DNA of 64,000 nucleotides from Staphylococcus sp. CAG:324 (GTDB lineage: Bacteria; Bacillota_I; Bacilli_A; ML615J-28; CAG-313). This document shows, one piece after another, positions 45,059-53,791 of the stretch. The DNA is taken from assembly GCA_000433035.1 (NCBI GenBank), contig FR890813.1, forward strand, positions 77,220 to 141,219, read 5' to 3'. Position 1 is the stretch's first letter. The number at the start of each line of letters is the position of its first letter. A program made the position numbers and the translations under genes. A model generated the notes under the pieces. That model made no database searches. It saw only the letters and a list, made by a program, of their open reading frames with translations, and was not told the origin of the DNA.

Positions 45059-45300
45059 TTATGCCAATAAAGCTTGATTTCGATATTCTATCGGAGTCAA
45101 GCTTTTTAATTTGGCTTGAAATCTCTTGTTATTATAAAATTCAATATATTCTACTATTGAATTAATTAAGTTATCAGTTGGATAAAATTTATTTAAGTAA
45201 TACATTTCTGATTTTATAGTTCCCCAAAATGCTTCCATAGGACCATTATCAATACATTTACAAACTCTAGACATACTTTGTATCATACCCTGTTGATCTA
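45059..45300 (-). pseudogene. Second IS3-family transposase, C-terminal fragment
   Basis: The last about 75 codons of an OrfB: SMSRVCKCIDNGPMEAFWGT with the third catalytic Glu, then YIEFYNNKRFQAKL and LTPIEYRNQALL. Upstream codons read LDQQG directly before MIQSMSRV, so the DQG and QSMSR motifs, normally some 20 residues apart, are joined: an internal deletion. Orientation is opposite to the adjacent intact IS. Not functional. Confidence 0.85.
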
Positions 45301-45453
45301 ATTTAAATTACTTTTTCTCTGTTGATTTAATATTAACAATATAATTTATGATTCTTATTTTTCCGTTTTTATCTGGAGTTGTTTCCTCCTAAATTTTGTA
45401 AAAGAAAAGAGCTAGAAACTGACTTAACTAGTTTACTAACTCTATATTGTTGT
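45301..45453. other. Short gene-free stretch after the NlpC/P60 gene
   Basis: No ORF. AGGAGG occurs on the minus strand near 45390 without a following start of note. Nothing recognised. Confidence 0.3.
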
Positions 45454-47985
45454 TTATAAAACTGTAATAACTATTCTAACTTTAAATCTTGAATTATATT
45501 TATAAGTTCCTTCAATAACCACAGTTCCGCTTCTTTCAGCTGTAATTGTTCCAAATTCGCTTACTGAAACCATACCTGTATTTTCAGCTACGTTTACTAC
45601 ACTCCAATTAAATGCTTGAACACTTGAATTAGGACTATCATCATCTAAACAGATTAATCTTGTATATCCTCGGTGCATAGTTACAGTTGGATTAATTGAA
45701 GCATCAATTGCACTACCCATTCCACTTGATACTTCAGTTCCAGTTAACGTTCCACTGACTCTAACATCCATACCATATTGTAAGTATACAATATCGTTAT
45801 TTGTATCTTCAACTACTTGTATAGTTAGAGTTGCAATTTTACTTGTATCATTTTTATATACTGCTTGAATCGTAGCTGTCCCAACCCCTACTGCTGTAAT
45901 TGTTCCATAATTTGAGATAGTTACAACATTATTATTACTAGAATACCAATAATAGTTTAATCTACTTTGTTTATTTGGAGCATCGTCTCCTAAATAGCAT
46001 AATCTTGTAAATCCTTTTGTAATAATTGTTCCACCTAATGTACCATTATTTAAATGGACTTCACTTCCAGATTGATCATATGATTTATCTGTAACAAGTG
46101 TAAAGTGATTTTCATCTATTGCTCTATCAATATTTATTGATAACCTACCATTAGTTTCATTATTAAATACACAAAGCATTAATTTCTTTACTTGTGTAAT
46201 ATCTTCTTCAATTATAACAGATGAACAAAGTTCACTATAAGAGTAAGTAGCATAATGTTCAAATTCATTATTAGCATTTGTTTTTAAAATAATAAATTTC
46301 ATATTAGGATTAAGGTTTCCTAAATAATCTAATGTGATTTCATATGAACCAGCATATTCTAATGACAAAATATTCACGCTATCGCCTAATGGCATCATAA
46401 AAGTTCGATTATAATCACTTGTAACATTAATAGTATTTTCTAAAAATTCATCTAATCTGCTAATATTTAAATTTAATGTCGAATAATTTAACGATGCTAC
46501 CTCAATATAAATATAGTAATAAGACCACTGATTAGCATAAAATAATATATTGTTTGAACCGCTAACACTGCTTGCATTAAGATAAACATTAGCGTTACTA
46601 TATTTTGCTACAACATCACCACTACTATTTTTAATAACTATACTGCTATTAGGATCAACTGACAATCCATTAATATATGCATCTAATTCTAGCAAATATA
46701 AACCTTCAGTTCTAGTACATATTTTAAATTCGTTCTTATTTTCATGCAAGTGAGGCAAGACATTTACACATTGTTTAGAACTAATATCCTCCACTGTATT
46801 AGTATATGGATAAATTGTAAACTGCACATTACCAGAACTATACACATCTTTATATTTTATTAAAACATAATACCTACCTTTTTCAAGTAATGGATATGTA
46901 TAACTTGTGTATTTTGAATTTACATAAATACTTGAACTAATTTCAATCAAATCCATATTATCATTATATATTAATATTTCAACATCTTTATAAGATTGTG
47001 CTTGAATACAATACTGTATTTGACATCCGATATCTATAGTATAAATAAACTTTTGATTATTAAGTAAATTTATAGTATCTTCTTCAGTAGCACTCTTACA
47101 ATGAATACCAATATTATTATCAAAATACAGCATATTTGTCTTACCACAGCATATACAAGAATCATATACTTCATTTTGATATATGTACTCGTGCAGTAAT
47201 TCTGTTTCAACATTATTACAACTAACTTTATGCAGTTGATTATTAATTGGTATGCAATATGTTTCATATTGATAATGCATAATCAAATTTGCATGATCAT
47301 ATTTCTTAATTTCGCGTGGGAATACAATTGACCCAAATTGATCATTATCATCTTCATCTAAATATATTCCTTGATGGTAAAATGCCGCCCAAACTAATTC
47401 TGAACAGTACCAATCTTCATTATCTGGAGAATTATTTTTATGAACTGCAATTTCGTACTTTTTTCCTAATTGACTTATCATGAAATCTATTGCTCCGTCG
47501 ATAATTTCATCATTAGCGTCTAATAATCTATAAATTTCAACTTCCTTTTCGTTAAATCTAGTTGGAGTAAGCAATCCTCTGGTAACTCCATCAGATACTG
47601 CCTCAATTAATCTTATATACCATTGCTCATAATTATCATCATAATACACACCTTCTACAAGTGCGATATGGCCTGTCAAACCAAAAAATCCACTGTCCTC
47701 ATATACAATATCTCCACGTCTAACAAATTTAATTAAATCAGAATTGCTATAATCAACTGCATGTGGCAATGATGTTCCTGTATTGTACCATTGTTCACTA
47801 TTGGAACCTCCTCCACTGCTAGAATTACTTTGTATTTTTGAAGTGTCATCTACTTCTTGACAAATATCAAGTTCATCATTATCATAAAAAATATATTCAG
47901 ATGCTGCATTTAATTTTATAGTAAAAGTAGCCATAAGAATTGCTAATAAAGCTAATGCTATTCCCCCTCTAAATAGCTTCTTCAT
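45454..47985 (-). CDS. Secreted permuted NlpC/P60-like protein with Big2 domains
   Basis: An 843-aa exported protein with signal peptide (1-28). Residues about 88-230 look like the circularly permuted NlpC/P60 (YiiX-like) fold: RRGDIVYED, TGHIALVEG (His106) and later WYCSELVWAAF (Cys194), giving His before Cys. The middle (250-650) has no recognised domain. Two Big2-like domains fill about 675-760 and 765-843 (NYGTITAVGVGTATIQAVY, EFGTITAERSGTVVIEGTY). GGGAGGAAC precedes the ATG, which overlaps the TGA of the 84-aa gene upstream. It could cleave wall peptides or acyl groups. Confidence 0.75.
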   Translation of the reverse strand: MKKLFRGGIALALLAILMATFTIKLNAASEYIFYDNDELDICQEVDDTSKIQSNSSSGGGSNSEQWYNTGTSLPHAVDYSNSDLIKFVRRGDIVYEDSGFFGLTGHIALVEGVYYDDNYEQWYIRLIEAVSDGVTRGLLTPTRFNEKEVEIYRLLDANDEIIDGAIDFMISQLGKKYEIAVHKNNSPDNEDWYCSELVWAAFYHQGIYLDEDDNDQFGSIVFPREIKKYDHANLIMHYQYETYCIPINNQLHKVSCNNVETELLHEYIYQNEVYDSCICCGKTNMLYFDNNIGIHCKSATEEDTINLLNNQKFIYTIDIGCQIQYCIQAQSYKDVEILIYNDNMDLIEISSSIYVNSKYTSYTYPLLEKGRYYVLIKYKDVYSSGNVQFTIYPYTNTVEDISSKQCVNVLPHLHENKNEFKICTRTEGLYLLELDAYINGLSVDPNSSIVIKNSSGDVVAKYSNANVYLNASSVSGSNNILFYANQWSYYYIYIEVASLNYSTLNLNISRLDEFLENTINVTSDYNRTFMMPLGDSVNILSLEYAGSYEITLDYLGNLNPNMKFIILKTNANNEFEHYATYSYSELCSSVIIEEDITQVKKLMLCVFNNETNGRLSINIDRAIDENHFTLVTDKSYDQSGSEVHLNNGTLGGTIITKGFTRLCYLGDDAPNKQSRLNYYWYSSNNNVVTISNYGTITAVGVGTATIQAVYKNDTSKIATLTIQVVEDTNNDIVYLQYGMDVRVSGTLTGTEVSSGMGSAIDASINPTVTMHRGYTRLICLDDDSPNSSVQAFNWSVVNVAENTGMVSVSEFGTITAERSGTVVIEGTYKYNSRFKVRIVITVL

Positions 47986-48236
47986 TTTTGCGTTCCTCCC
48001 TTATAACGATTGTATAGAATTATTATTAAAAAAATTATTATATAAAATACTATAATTGAAATTAAAAACAAAATAATCCAATAAACAAATAAACCAAGCC
48101 ATGCCCAAACTCCAGATTCGTTTAAATGTGCATATTTAATAATACGAATTATTACAGGTGTTAATGAAGTAATGATACTCATAATACAGCTTACTATTAA
48201 ATTAAATTTGAAATCACGTTTATTATATAATTTCAT
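47982..48236 (-). CDS. Small two-segment membrane protein
   Basis: 84 aa with two hydrophobic stretches: LIVSCIMSIITSLTPVII and a long one covering WLGLFVYWIILFLIS onward, ending in a basic tail NRYKGGTQK. Its TGA overlaps the ATG of the secreted NlpC/P60 gene, so they are coupled. AAGGGGATG lies upstream of its ATG. Not recognised. It may anchor, regulate or help export the downstream protein. Confidence 0.65.
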   Translation of the reverse strand: MKLYNKRDFKFNLIVSCIMSIITSLTPVIIRIIKYAHLNESGVWAWLGLFVYWIILFLISIIVFYIIIFLIIILYNRYKGGTQK

Positions 48237-48270
48237 TTTTACTTTTCATCCCCTTTCATTTTTAATTTAG

Positions 48271-48345
48271 TTAGTATACTTCTGGCCGTATACTATGGCC
48301 AACTAGTTCTTTGATAATACATTTTAATTTTAAATAAATCAACAT
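48271..48345 (-). CDS. Putative 24-aa small protein upstream of the membrane/NlpC pair
   Basis: ATG at 48345 with GGGGAGGT 6 nt upstream, 24 codons and TAA at 48271. Read in two parts the product is MLIYLKLKCIIK and ELVGHSIRPEVY. The strong ribosome site supports translation; codon number is too small for more. The 3' part contains an inverted repeat TTGGCC..GGCCA (about 48281-48302). It is 35 bp upstream of the 84-aa gene and may be part of the same transcript, from a TATAAT at 48388-48393. Function unknown. Confidence 0.5.
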   Translation of the reverse strand: MLIYLKLKCIIKELVGHSIRPEVY

Positions 48346-48664
48346 ACTAGTACCTCCCCATACTGTTTTTTACGTTCCATCATTACTATTATATGCAAAC
48401 TACATATAATAATTTATTTTTAAACAAAAAGCCCCCTTTTATCCAAAGAGAGCTTATTTCTAAGAGTGTATTAAAGCAGACTTAGGAATTTAATTTTTAT
48501 ACTTTTTTCTATTATCATTACTTTAACACTTTAATAATAAGGAATATATTAATATATTTTATCGATTTATTACAACTTTTGTATCGATAGTAAATATACT
48601 ACTTATATCGCCTTCAACTCAATGATATTGTTGAAACACTGTTATCTGTAACTATAACTAAACT
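48346..48664. other. Gene-free stretch upstream of the micro-ORF
   Basis: Contains a minus-strand TATAAT (48388-48393) with a poor -35 region. No further gene or stable hairpin recognised. Confidence 0.35.
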
Positions 48665-48934
48665 TCACATTGAATTTTCAGCGGAAACACATAGCACTTC
48701 AGGATCTTTATCTCCCACAATAACAGAAACTTCACAAGTACCAAGCACAATTGTTTCATTGTCTAATTTTTGCATTACATAACCAACATTTGTTTCTTCA
48801 TCAATTTCAATATAATAATTTTCATTATCAATTGATAATACAGATACACCATCAGGATTCTCATCTTTTATAATTGTTATTCCCTTTATCCCCACAACAA
48901 CATCGCTTCCACATAATGTTATCTTCACTAACAA
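48665..48934 (-). CDS. Hypothetical small protein
   Basis: Open frame of 89 codons, acidic and rich in Val and Asp/Glu (LCGSDVVVGIKGITIIKDEN, DEETNVGYVMQKLDNETIVL). The frame opens at TTG 48934 with GTG as third codon; neither has a visible ribosome site. It may be the end of a decayed gene. A beta-rich fold such as an immunoglobulin-like domain is possible. Not recognised. Confidence 0.35.
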   Translation of the reverse strand: MLVKITLCGSDVVVGIKGITIIKDENPDGVSVLSIDNENYYIEIDEETNVGYVMQKLDNETIVLGTCEVSVIVGDKDPEVLCVSAENSM

Positions 48935-49013
48935 TTTAAAGTATTAAATTGATATTTATTTTCAATTATATTATATATTAAATGGAAAATTTTGTCAATG
49001 GCTTTCAATTTTT

Positions 49014-49070
49014 ATCAATGAGCATTTTTTTCATTTTTGAATAAAAATTAAAAAAGTGCTCAATATTGAT
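49014..49070. terminator. Long imperfect hairpin after the broken regulator gene
   Basis: ATCAATGAGCA-TTTTTT pairs with AAAAAA-TGCTCA-ATTGAT around an AT-rich loop, about 50 bp beyond the stop at 49117. Probable terminator. Confidence 0.5.
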
Positions 49071-49116
49071 GAACACTTCTTGGCTAAAATAAATTTTTCG
49101 CATTTTTCTGCCCAAA

Positions 49117-50238
49117 TTAAATTCTTTTCAAAATATTTACTAACGAACCCATTATTTCATGTTTTCCTAAGTTCTTTAATATTTTATGATCTCTATGACT
49201 TAAATAATATATTAGTAATTTTAAGTATTTTGCGGAATCTTCATCAAATTCTTCTAACTTAATATTTTCATCTAAATATTTTTTATATAAATCTTTCTTA
49301 CTAACTGAATGAAGGGCAACAAGTAAACATGTAAGTAAGGTTAGATTAAAATCATCTCTATTAATTAAATCTTTTATTATTCTTTTATATTCTTTTAAAT
49401 CTAATAATGATACATATAAATATTTTTCAGTTATATTTATTTCACTATTTCCAAAATTTAAAGAATTTATACAATAATAATGTTTTTCAACTCAATTATA
49501 ACATTCTTGATAGTTACCTGCATACAGTAAACTACTCATTAGAGTATGATTAACAGTAATGTATCTTTTAAAGTTTTGGTCTTTTATCATTATCTCTTCA
49601 GCCTGTAATGAAAAGAATATCGCTTCAATATATCTTTCTTTTGTATAAAATCTTGATGCTAATATTTGATATGTCATCGGGTTATTATAATTAGTTACCC
49701 ATTCACCATCATTAATATATTCATCTTCAAAAAATAATGACATAATTTCAAATATTTCTAATAATTCATACGTAAGGAATATTTTATACTTTTTTATTTC
49801 TTCATACAACTCTTTATATTCTTCAAGTACTTTTTTAGGAGAAATGTTATAATTAATAATTAAAAATAATTTTAATAGATTGAATACAGGAAACATTAAT
49901 GTTTTATCAGTTAATGATTCATCAATAAAGCTTAAATCATTGTCAAAAGTATCATAGACTTTATAATATAAGTTATTGTATATTCTAGTTGTTATTTTTT
50001 CTAATTGGTCAATAAATGTATCGCTAGGAATTTTTAAATCATAATTATCTGATAATTTCTTTATTATTTCTCTACCAATAGTTTGCTCATTATCTCTTGC
50101 TCTTCTATAAGAACTATTATTAATGTTTAATTTATTAAATACATTTTCTTTATTCTTTTCAAATTGTTTAATATAAATGTCAAATAATTGAAAATACTGT
50201 TTAGATTCTTTATATAAATCAAAATTAAAATGTTTCAT
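49117..50238 (-). pseudogene. Regulator-like helical protein interrupted by in-frame TGA
   Basis: From ATG 50238 (AGGAGGAAAATCACA upstream) one frame runs 373 sense codons to TAA at 49117, broken only by TGA at 49494-49492 (codon 249, after YQECYN). Both halves have the same lysine-, Asn- and Tyr-rich helical character; the second half contains YLYVSLLDLKEYKRIIKDL and TLLTCLLVALHSVSKKDLY. The N-terminal part has an HTH-like stretch (NNSSYRRARDNEQTIGREII) and the overall layout resembles the HTH/TPR regulator at 16503-17738. A recent nonsense mutation is most likely; readthrough is possible. Confidence 0.6.
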
Positions 50239-50755
50239 TGTGATTTTCCTCCTAACATAATAAATATAATATACCATAATATTCGACAAATTTCAACATT
50301 TTTTACTTATTGATAGATTTGAATAAAAATGTTCTTAAAATATTGTCAACGTTCTCGTTTGTACGCTTTTGCCTATATTTACTCATGTTTTGGAGAAAGA
50401 ACTGACAAAGGCCTTAAAACCTGCTTAAAAGCTGATAACACTAATGATATTCAAATCTCCTTGTTCCTAAAATTTGAAATTAGTTTAACTCCACAGTCTA
50501 GTCGCAAAAAACAAAGGTTCAACTCTCCGTACAGTCCTACACTTTTTGACCGACTTTAATGATAAAACCATATAGATTCTATTATTAAAACTTACTGTTA
50601 TGTTCCCTCACACTTGGACTTTTGGTAGTCTTAAACCTAGGTTGAACTTACCAAAGGTATATGTTGTATTTATAGTATTTTAAACTTATTTATATGAATT
50701 TTTATTTTAATTAGCGATTTTTAGTTCTAAATAGCCATAAATTCTTTACTTTACC
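50239..50755. other. Right border of accessory stretch
   Basis: About 500 bp. A plus-strand frame at 50329-50559 has no ribosome site or recognisable product. Motif ACTTACCAAAGGTATAT (50646-50662) and its inverted partner CTTTTGGTAGTC (50619-50630) form a hairpin-like pair related to the left-border motif at 42484-42540. Confidence 0.4.
50619..50662. repeat. ACTACCAAAGGTATA motif with inverted partner (right site)
   Basis: CTTTTGGTAGTC (50619-50630) is the inverse of GACTACCAAAAG, and ACTTACCAAAGGTATAT follows at 50646-50662; they can pair around AAACCTAGGTT. Similar to the pair at 42484-42540, about 8.1 kb away. Confidence 0.55.
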
Positions 50756-52126
50756 CTATCTTCTCTCAAGACAAACTACACACTCAACGTTTGATGTATT
50801 AGGAAACATATCAAGAGGTTGAATAGCAAGGATATGATATTTTTTTTGCAAATGATTACAGTTTTTTGCAAGCGTTGATGGATTACATGATACATAAATT
50901 ATCTTTTTAACTGGATTTGTTTGCAAATAATTTAAAAGTCTTAATTCTAATCCTGTCCTTGGTGGATCTACAACTAATACATCTGGAATAAAACCTTCAT
51001 TTTCCCATTTATTAATATACGAAAGAATATTACCACTATAAAATTTTGCATTATTAATGCCATTTAATTTAACATTTTCATTGGCGTTTTGAATTGCTTC
51101 TTTGTTATTATCTATTCCTCTAACCTCTTTAACATATTTACTTAAGAATATTCCAATAGTTCCAACTCCACAGTAACCATCAATAACATTTTCATAACCT
51201 TTAAGTTTTGCTAAGTTTATTATTTCATTATATAATTTATTCGTTTGTTCTAAATTTAATTGAAAAAAAGCATGAGGTAATAATTCAAATTTAAAATCCC
51301 CTAATTGTTCAGTAATTGTTTCGGTACCTGCAACTAAAAAGGTATCATTACCAAAATTTTCTATTGCTTCAAGATTATCATTGATAGAAATATAAACACT
51401 CTTAATATTTTTTATTTTTAAGAGTTCTTTGGCAACTTTAATCGTTCTTTGATCTTTTTTATATAAAATCAAAGTTACCTGAATATCATTTGATAATTTA
51501 GAACTTCTAGCAATAATATGTCTTAAAATGCCATCATGAGTTTTAGGATTAAAAGCAATTATTTGATATTTTGTAAGATACTCACATATTTGATCAACTA
51601 CTCTTCTTAAATCTTCTTTTTCTATAAGACAATTATCAATATAAACTAATCGATTCGTATCCATCGCATAAAGACCAGTTACTAATTTTTCTCCATCATA
51701 TCGAACAGGTAATTTTACTTTATTACGATAATGATATGGATTATCTTGCCCAATTGTTTCTTTAAACAATACCTCATTTAATTTTCCATTATAATATTTA
51801 TCAAAAGCTTCTTTAACAATTTCTTTTTTGAACTTACATTGATCAAGATAGTTTACATGTTGGAATTGACAACCACCACATTTATCACTATATTTACAAG
51901 GTGGATTAACTCTTGCCTCTGATGGTTCCCCTTTTATTTTTATCATCTCAGCTTTAGCATATTGCTTATTTACTTCAGTAACTTTAGCAATTATTTCTTC
52001 CCTAGGTAAAGCACCTTTTACAAAAACTGCCAATCTTTTATAATATCCAATTCCTTCTCCATTAATTCCAATTCTTTTAATTGTCAATAAAATCTCTTGA
52101 TTTCTTGCTAAAACATTTGTATCCAT
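50756..52126 (-). CDS. rlmD: 23S rRNA (uracil-C5)-methyltransferase, RlmD/RlmCD type
   Basis: TrmA/RumA-family methyltransferase of 456 aa. An N-terminal TRAM domain (about 8-65) is followed by the [4Fe-4S] cysteines CKYSDKCGGCQFQH (fourth Cys in NCLIEKE), the substrate-region YHYRNKVKLPV, SAM-binding VIDGYCGVGTIGIFLSK, VVDPPRTGLE, and the catalytic nucleophile in IIYVSCNPSTLAKN. It makes m5U in 23S rRNA; in Bacillus a single RlmCD enzyme does two sites. AAGGAG precedes the ATG. Monocistronic. Confidence 0.94.
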   Translation of the reverse strand: MDTNVLARNQEILLTIKRIGINGEGIGYYKRLAVFVKGALPREEIIAKVTEVNKQYAKAEMIKIKGEPSEARVNPPCKYSDKCGGCQFQHVNYLDQCKFKKEIVKEAFDKYYNGKLNEVLFKETIGQDNPYHYRNKVKLPVRYDGEKLVTGLYAMDTNRLVYIDNCLIEKEDLRRVVDQICEYLTKYQIIAFNPKTHDGILRHIIARSSKLSNDIQVTLILYKKDQRTIKVAKELLKIKNIKSVYISINDNLEAIENFGNDTFLVAGTETITEQLGDFKFELLPHAFFQLNLEQTNKLYNEIINLAKLKGYENVIDGYCGVGTIGIFLSKYVKEVRGIDNNKEAIQNANENVKLNGINNAKFYSGNILSYINKWENEGFIPDVLVVDPPRTGLELRLLNYLQTNPVKKIIYVSCNPSTLAKNCNHLQKKYHILAIQPLDMFPNTSNVECVVCLERR

Positions 52127-52205
52127 TTTGGTACACTCCTTCTACACAATTTCTTTTATAATTATACCATAATCTGAAATTTAAATAAAGTTTTATGGAA
52201 ATATA

Positions 52206-52234
52206 TTGATAAAATATAGATTTTATGCTATAAT
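52206..52234 (+). promoter_or_regulatory. Promoter of the anchored InlB-repeat protein gene
   Basis: TTGATA (52206-52211), 17-nt spacer, TATAAT (52229-52234), 22 bp before the ATG. Confidence 0.65.
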
Positions 52235-52256
52235 AATTCTATAGTGAGGTAAAAAT

Positions 52257-52943
52257 ATGGAAAATGAAGTTTTAGAAAAGAAAGAAAGCAATGAAATAAA
52301 GTCACCTAAACGTAGTAAAAAAAGTATAATTATGATTGTATCAACAATTGTAGTCTTTGTAGGTTTAATAGTCCTTGCGATTACAGTATTTCAAACACCA
52401 ATTAAAGTTTCTTTTAGTGCACCAGGAAGACTAGGTTTTAATTTACCATCTGAAATTGTTGATGAAAATGGTAAAATTACAGTTCCTGATTCTAAAAAAT
52501 TAGAACAAAAACATTACAATTTTTTAGGTTGGTTCAAAAATAGTGATGGCAGTGGTGATCCGTTAGATCTTGAAAATATGGTTTTTGATAAATCAACAAC
52601 TGTTTATGCCATTTGGGATGTAATTGAATATCAAATTACGTATGATTATGATGGTGGAACACTTGAAGATGGATTAGAAAATCCCAAATTTTATACAGTA
52701 ATGCATGATAATCCAACAAAAAGCGATAATCTTCATAACAATGAAGAATGGAAGATGACCGCAACCGAACTTTCTTCATATATTAAAGAAGAAGGAATAA
52801 GATTATATGAACCAACAAAAAGTGGAAAAACATTTAAGGGATGGCAAATAATTTATAATAATGAAGTTCAAAACGGTTTATCTGTTAAAACATTACGTAT
52901 TGATCCATTAGGTGATATCACTTTAAAAGCTTTATGGGACTAA
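52257..52943 (+). CDS. Membrane-anchored InlB-repeat protein
   Basis: A 228-aa protein with a charged cytoplasmic N-terminus (about 1-25), one membrane segment (IIMIVSTIVVFVGLIVLAIT) and an extracellular part holding two InlB-type beta repeats, each with the GW landmark (NFLGWFKNSDGSG, TFKGWQIIYN) and closing TVYAIWD or TLKALWD. Likely a surface protein of N-in/C-out topology. It shares the repeat type with the proteins at 20217 and 32673. Own promoter and terminator. Function unknown. Confidence 0.8.
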   Translation: MENEVLEKKESNEIKSPKRSKKSIIMIVSTIVVFVGLIVLAITVFQTPIKVSFSAPGRLGFNLPSEIVDENGKITVPDSKKLEQKHYNFLGWFKNSDGSGDPLDLENMVFDKSTTVYAIWDVIEYQITYDYDGGTLEDGLENPKFYTVMHDNPTKSDNLHNNEEWKMTATELSSYIKEEGIRLYEPTKSGKTFKGWQIIYNNEVQNGLSVKTLRIDPLGDITLKALWD

Positions 52944-52974
52944 AAAGAGTAGGAAAAATCCTACTCCTTTTTTT
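52942..52974. terminator. Bidirectional terminator between the InlB gene and pdaA
   Basis: 8-bp stem GAGTAGGA/TCCTACTC with poly-A before and T7 after, between convergent genes. Confidence 0.85.
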
Positions 52975-52978
52975 CAAC

Positions 52979-53791
52979 TTATAATTCATTTACTGTCTTG
53001 AATGTGTATCCTTCTTGAGTAATTTTTTCAATTACAGTAGGTAAGGCTTCTTGATTGCTACTTGATACACTATGCATTAAAATTATTGCGCCATTATGCA
53101 AATTATCCATAATCGTCTTTACACAATAATCTACACCATTTTGGTTTTTAGTATCCCAGTCTTTATAAGCAATAGACCAAAAAATGGTTTTAAAACCTAA
53201 ACTCTTAACATTTAATAATGATGCTCTACTAAATTCACCCTCAGGAGGTCGAAAATATTTGACCATTTTTGTTCCTGTTAAATTATAAAATTCATCTTCT
53301 AATTTTGTTAAGTCTTTTTCTAAATCACTCAAAGATAGTGTCGAAATTTTTTTGTGCGAGTAAGAATGATTACAAGCTAAATGTCCCTCATCTACAATTC
53401 TTTTAGTTAGTTCAGGAAATCTTTTAACAAAATCTCCCGTAATAAAGAAGGACGCTTTAATCTTCTTTTCTTTTAAAATATCCAAAATTTTTGGCAATAT
53501 TCCATTATCATAACCCGCATCAAAGGTTAAATAAACACTTTTTTCATCTGGTCCAACATAAAAACTATCTGTGCCACTAATTTCTTGTTGATACTTACCA
53601 ATCTCTGGCACTTGGTGATCATTATTCCTTCGAAAACCCCACCCACTAGCATATGATGTAATATAAGTTGACGTGAAAAATATGGTGAACATGACCATTG
53701 CAAAAATTAAAAATTTACTTACTTTTTTAATAATTACACCTCTTTCATGTCCAAAAATATTATATGCTCTTTTGATTTTCTTTATACTCAT
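52979..53791 (-). CDS. pdaA: Polysaccharide deacetylase PdaA (spore cortex delta-lactam)
   Basis: NodB-fold N-acetylmuramic acid deacetylase, about 270 aa. After a signal/anchor (FLIFAMVMFTIFFTSTYITS) comes WGFRRNNDHQVPEIGKYQ, the PdaA-specific start, then YLTFDAGYDNG (catalytic Asp), NHSYSHKKIS (zinc His pair), RPPEGEFS and ILMHSVS. PdaA prepares muramic delta-lactam of spore cortex, a sporulation function. The start is uncertain: ATG 53791 and TTG 53812 lack good sites, while AGAGG sits 7 nt before an ATT at 53731. It overlaps the 3' end of yihY. Confidence 0.9.
   Translation of the reverse strand: MSIKKIKRAYNIFGHERGVIIKKVSKFLIFAMVMFTIFFTSTYITSYASGWGFRRNNDHQVPEIGKYQQEISGTDSFYVGPDEKSVYLTFDAGYDNGILPKILDILKEKKIKASFFITGDFVKRFPELTKRIVDEGHLACNHSYSHKKISTLSLSDLEKDLTKLEDEFYNLTGTKMVKYFRPPEGEFSRASLLNVKSLGFKTIFWSIAYKDWDTKNQNGVDYCVKTIMDNLHNGAIILMHSVSSSNQEALPTVIEKITQEGYTFKTVNEL

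Noticed and set aside
49056..49262. Plus-strand 68-codon frame
   Set aside because: It is antisense to the second half of the broken regulator gene and starts within the terminator hairpin.
49492..49494. UGA read as tryptophan (Mollicutes-type code 4)
   Set aside because: Conserved Trp positions in mutY, pdaA and the Nudix gene use TGG, genes are full length under the standard code, and greA, the Nudix gene and the 84-aa gene end at TGA.
50329..50559. 76-codon plus-strand frame as a gene
   Set aside because: No ribosome binding site, no recognisable protein pattern, and it lies in a decayed border region.
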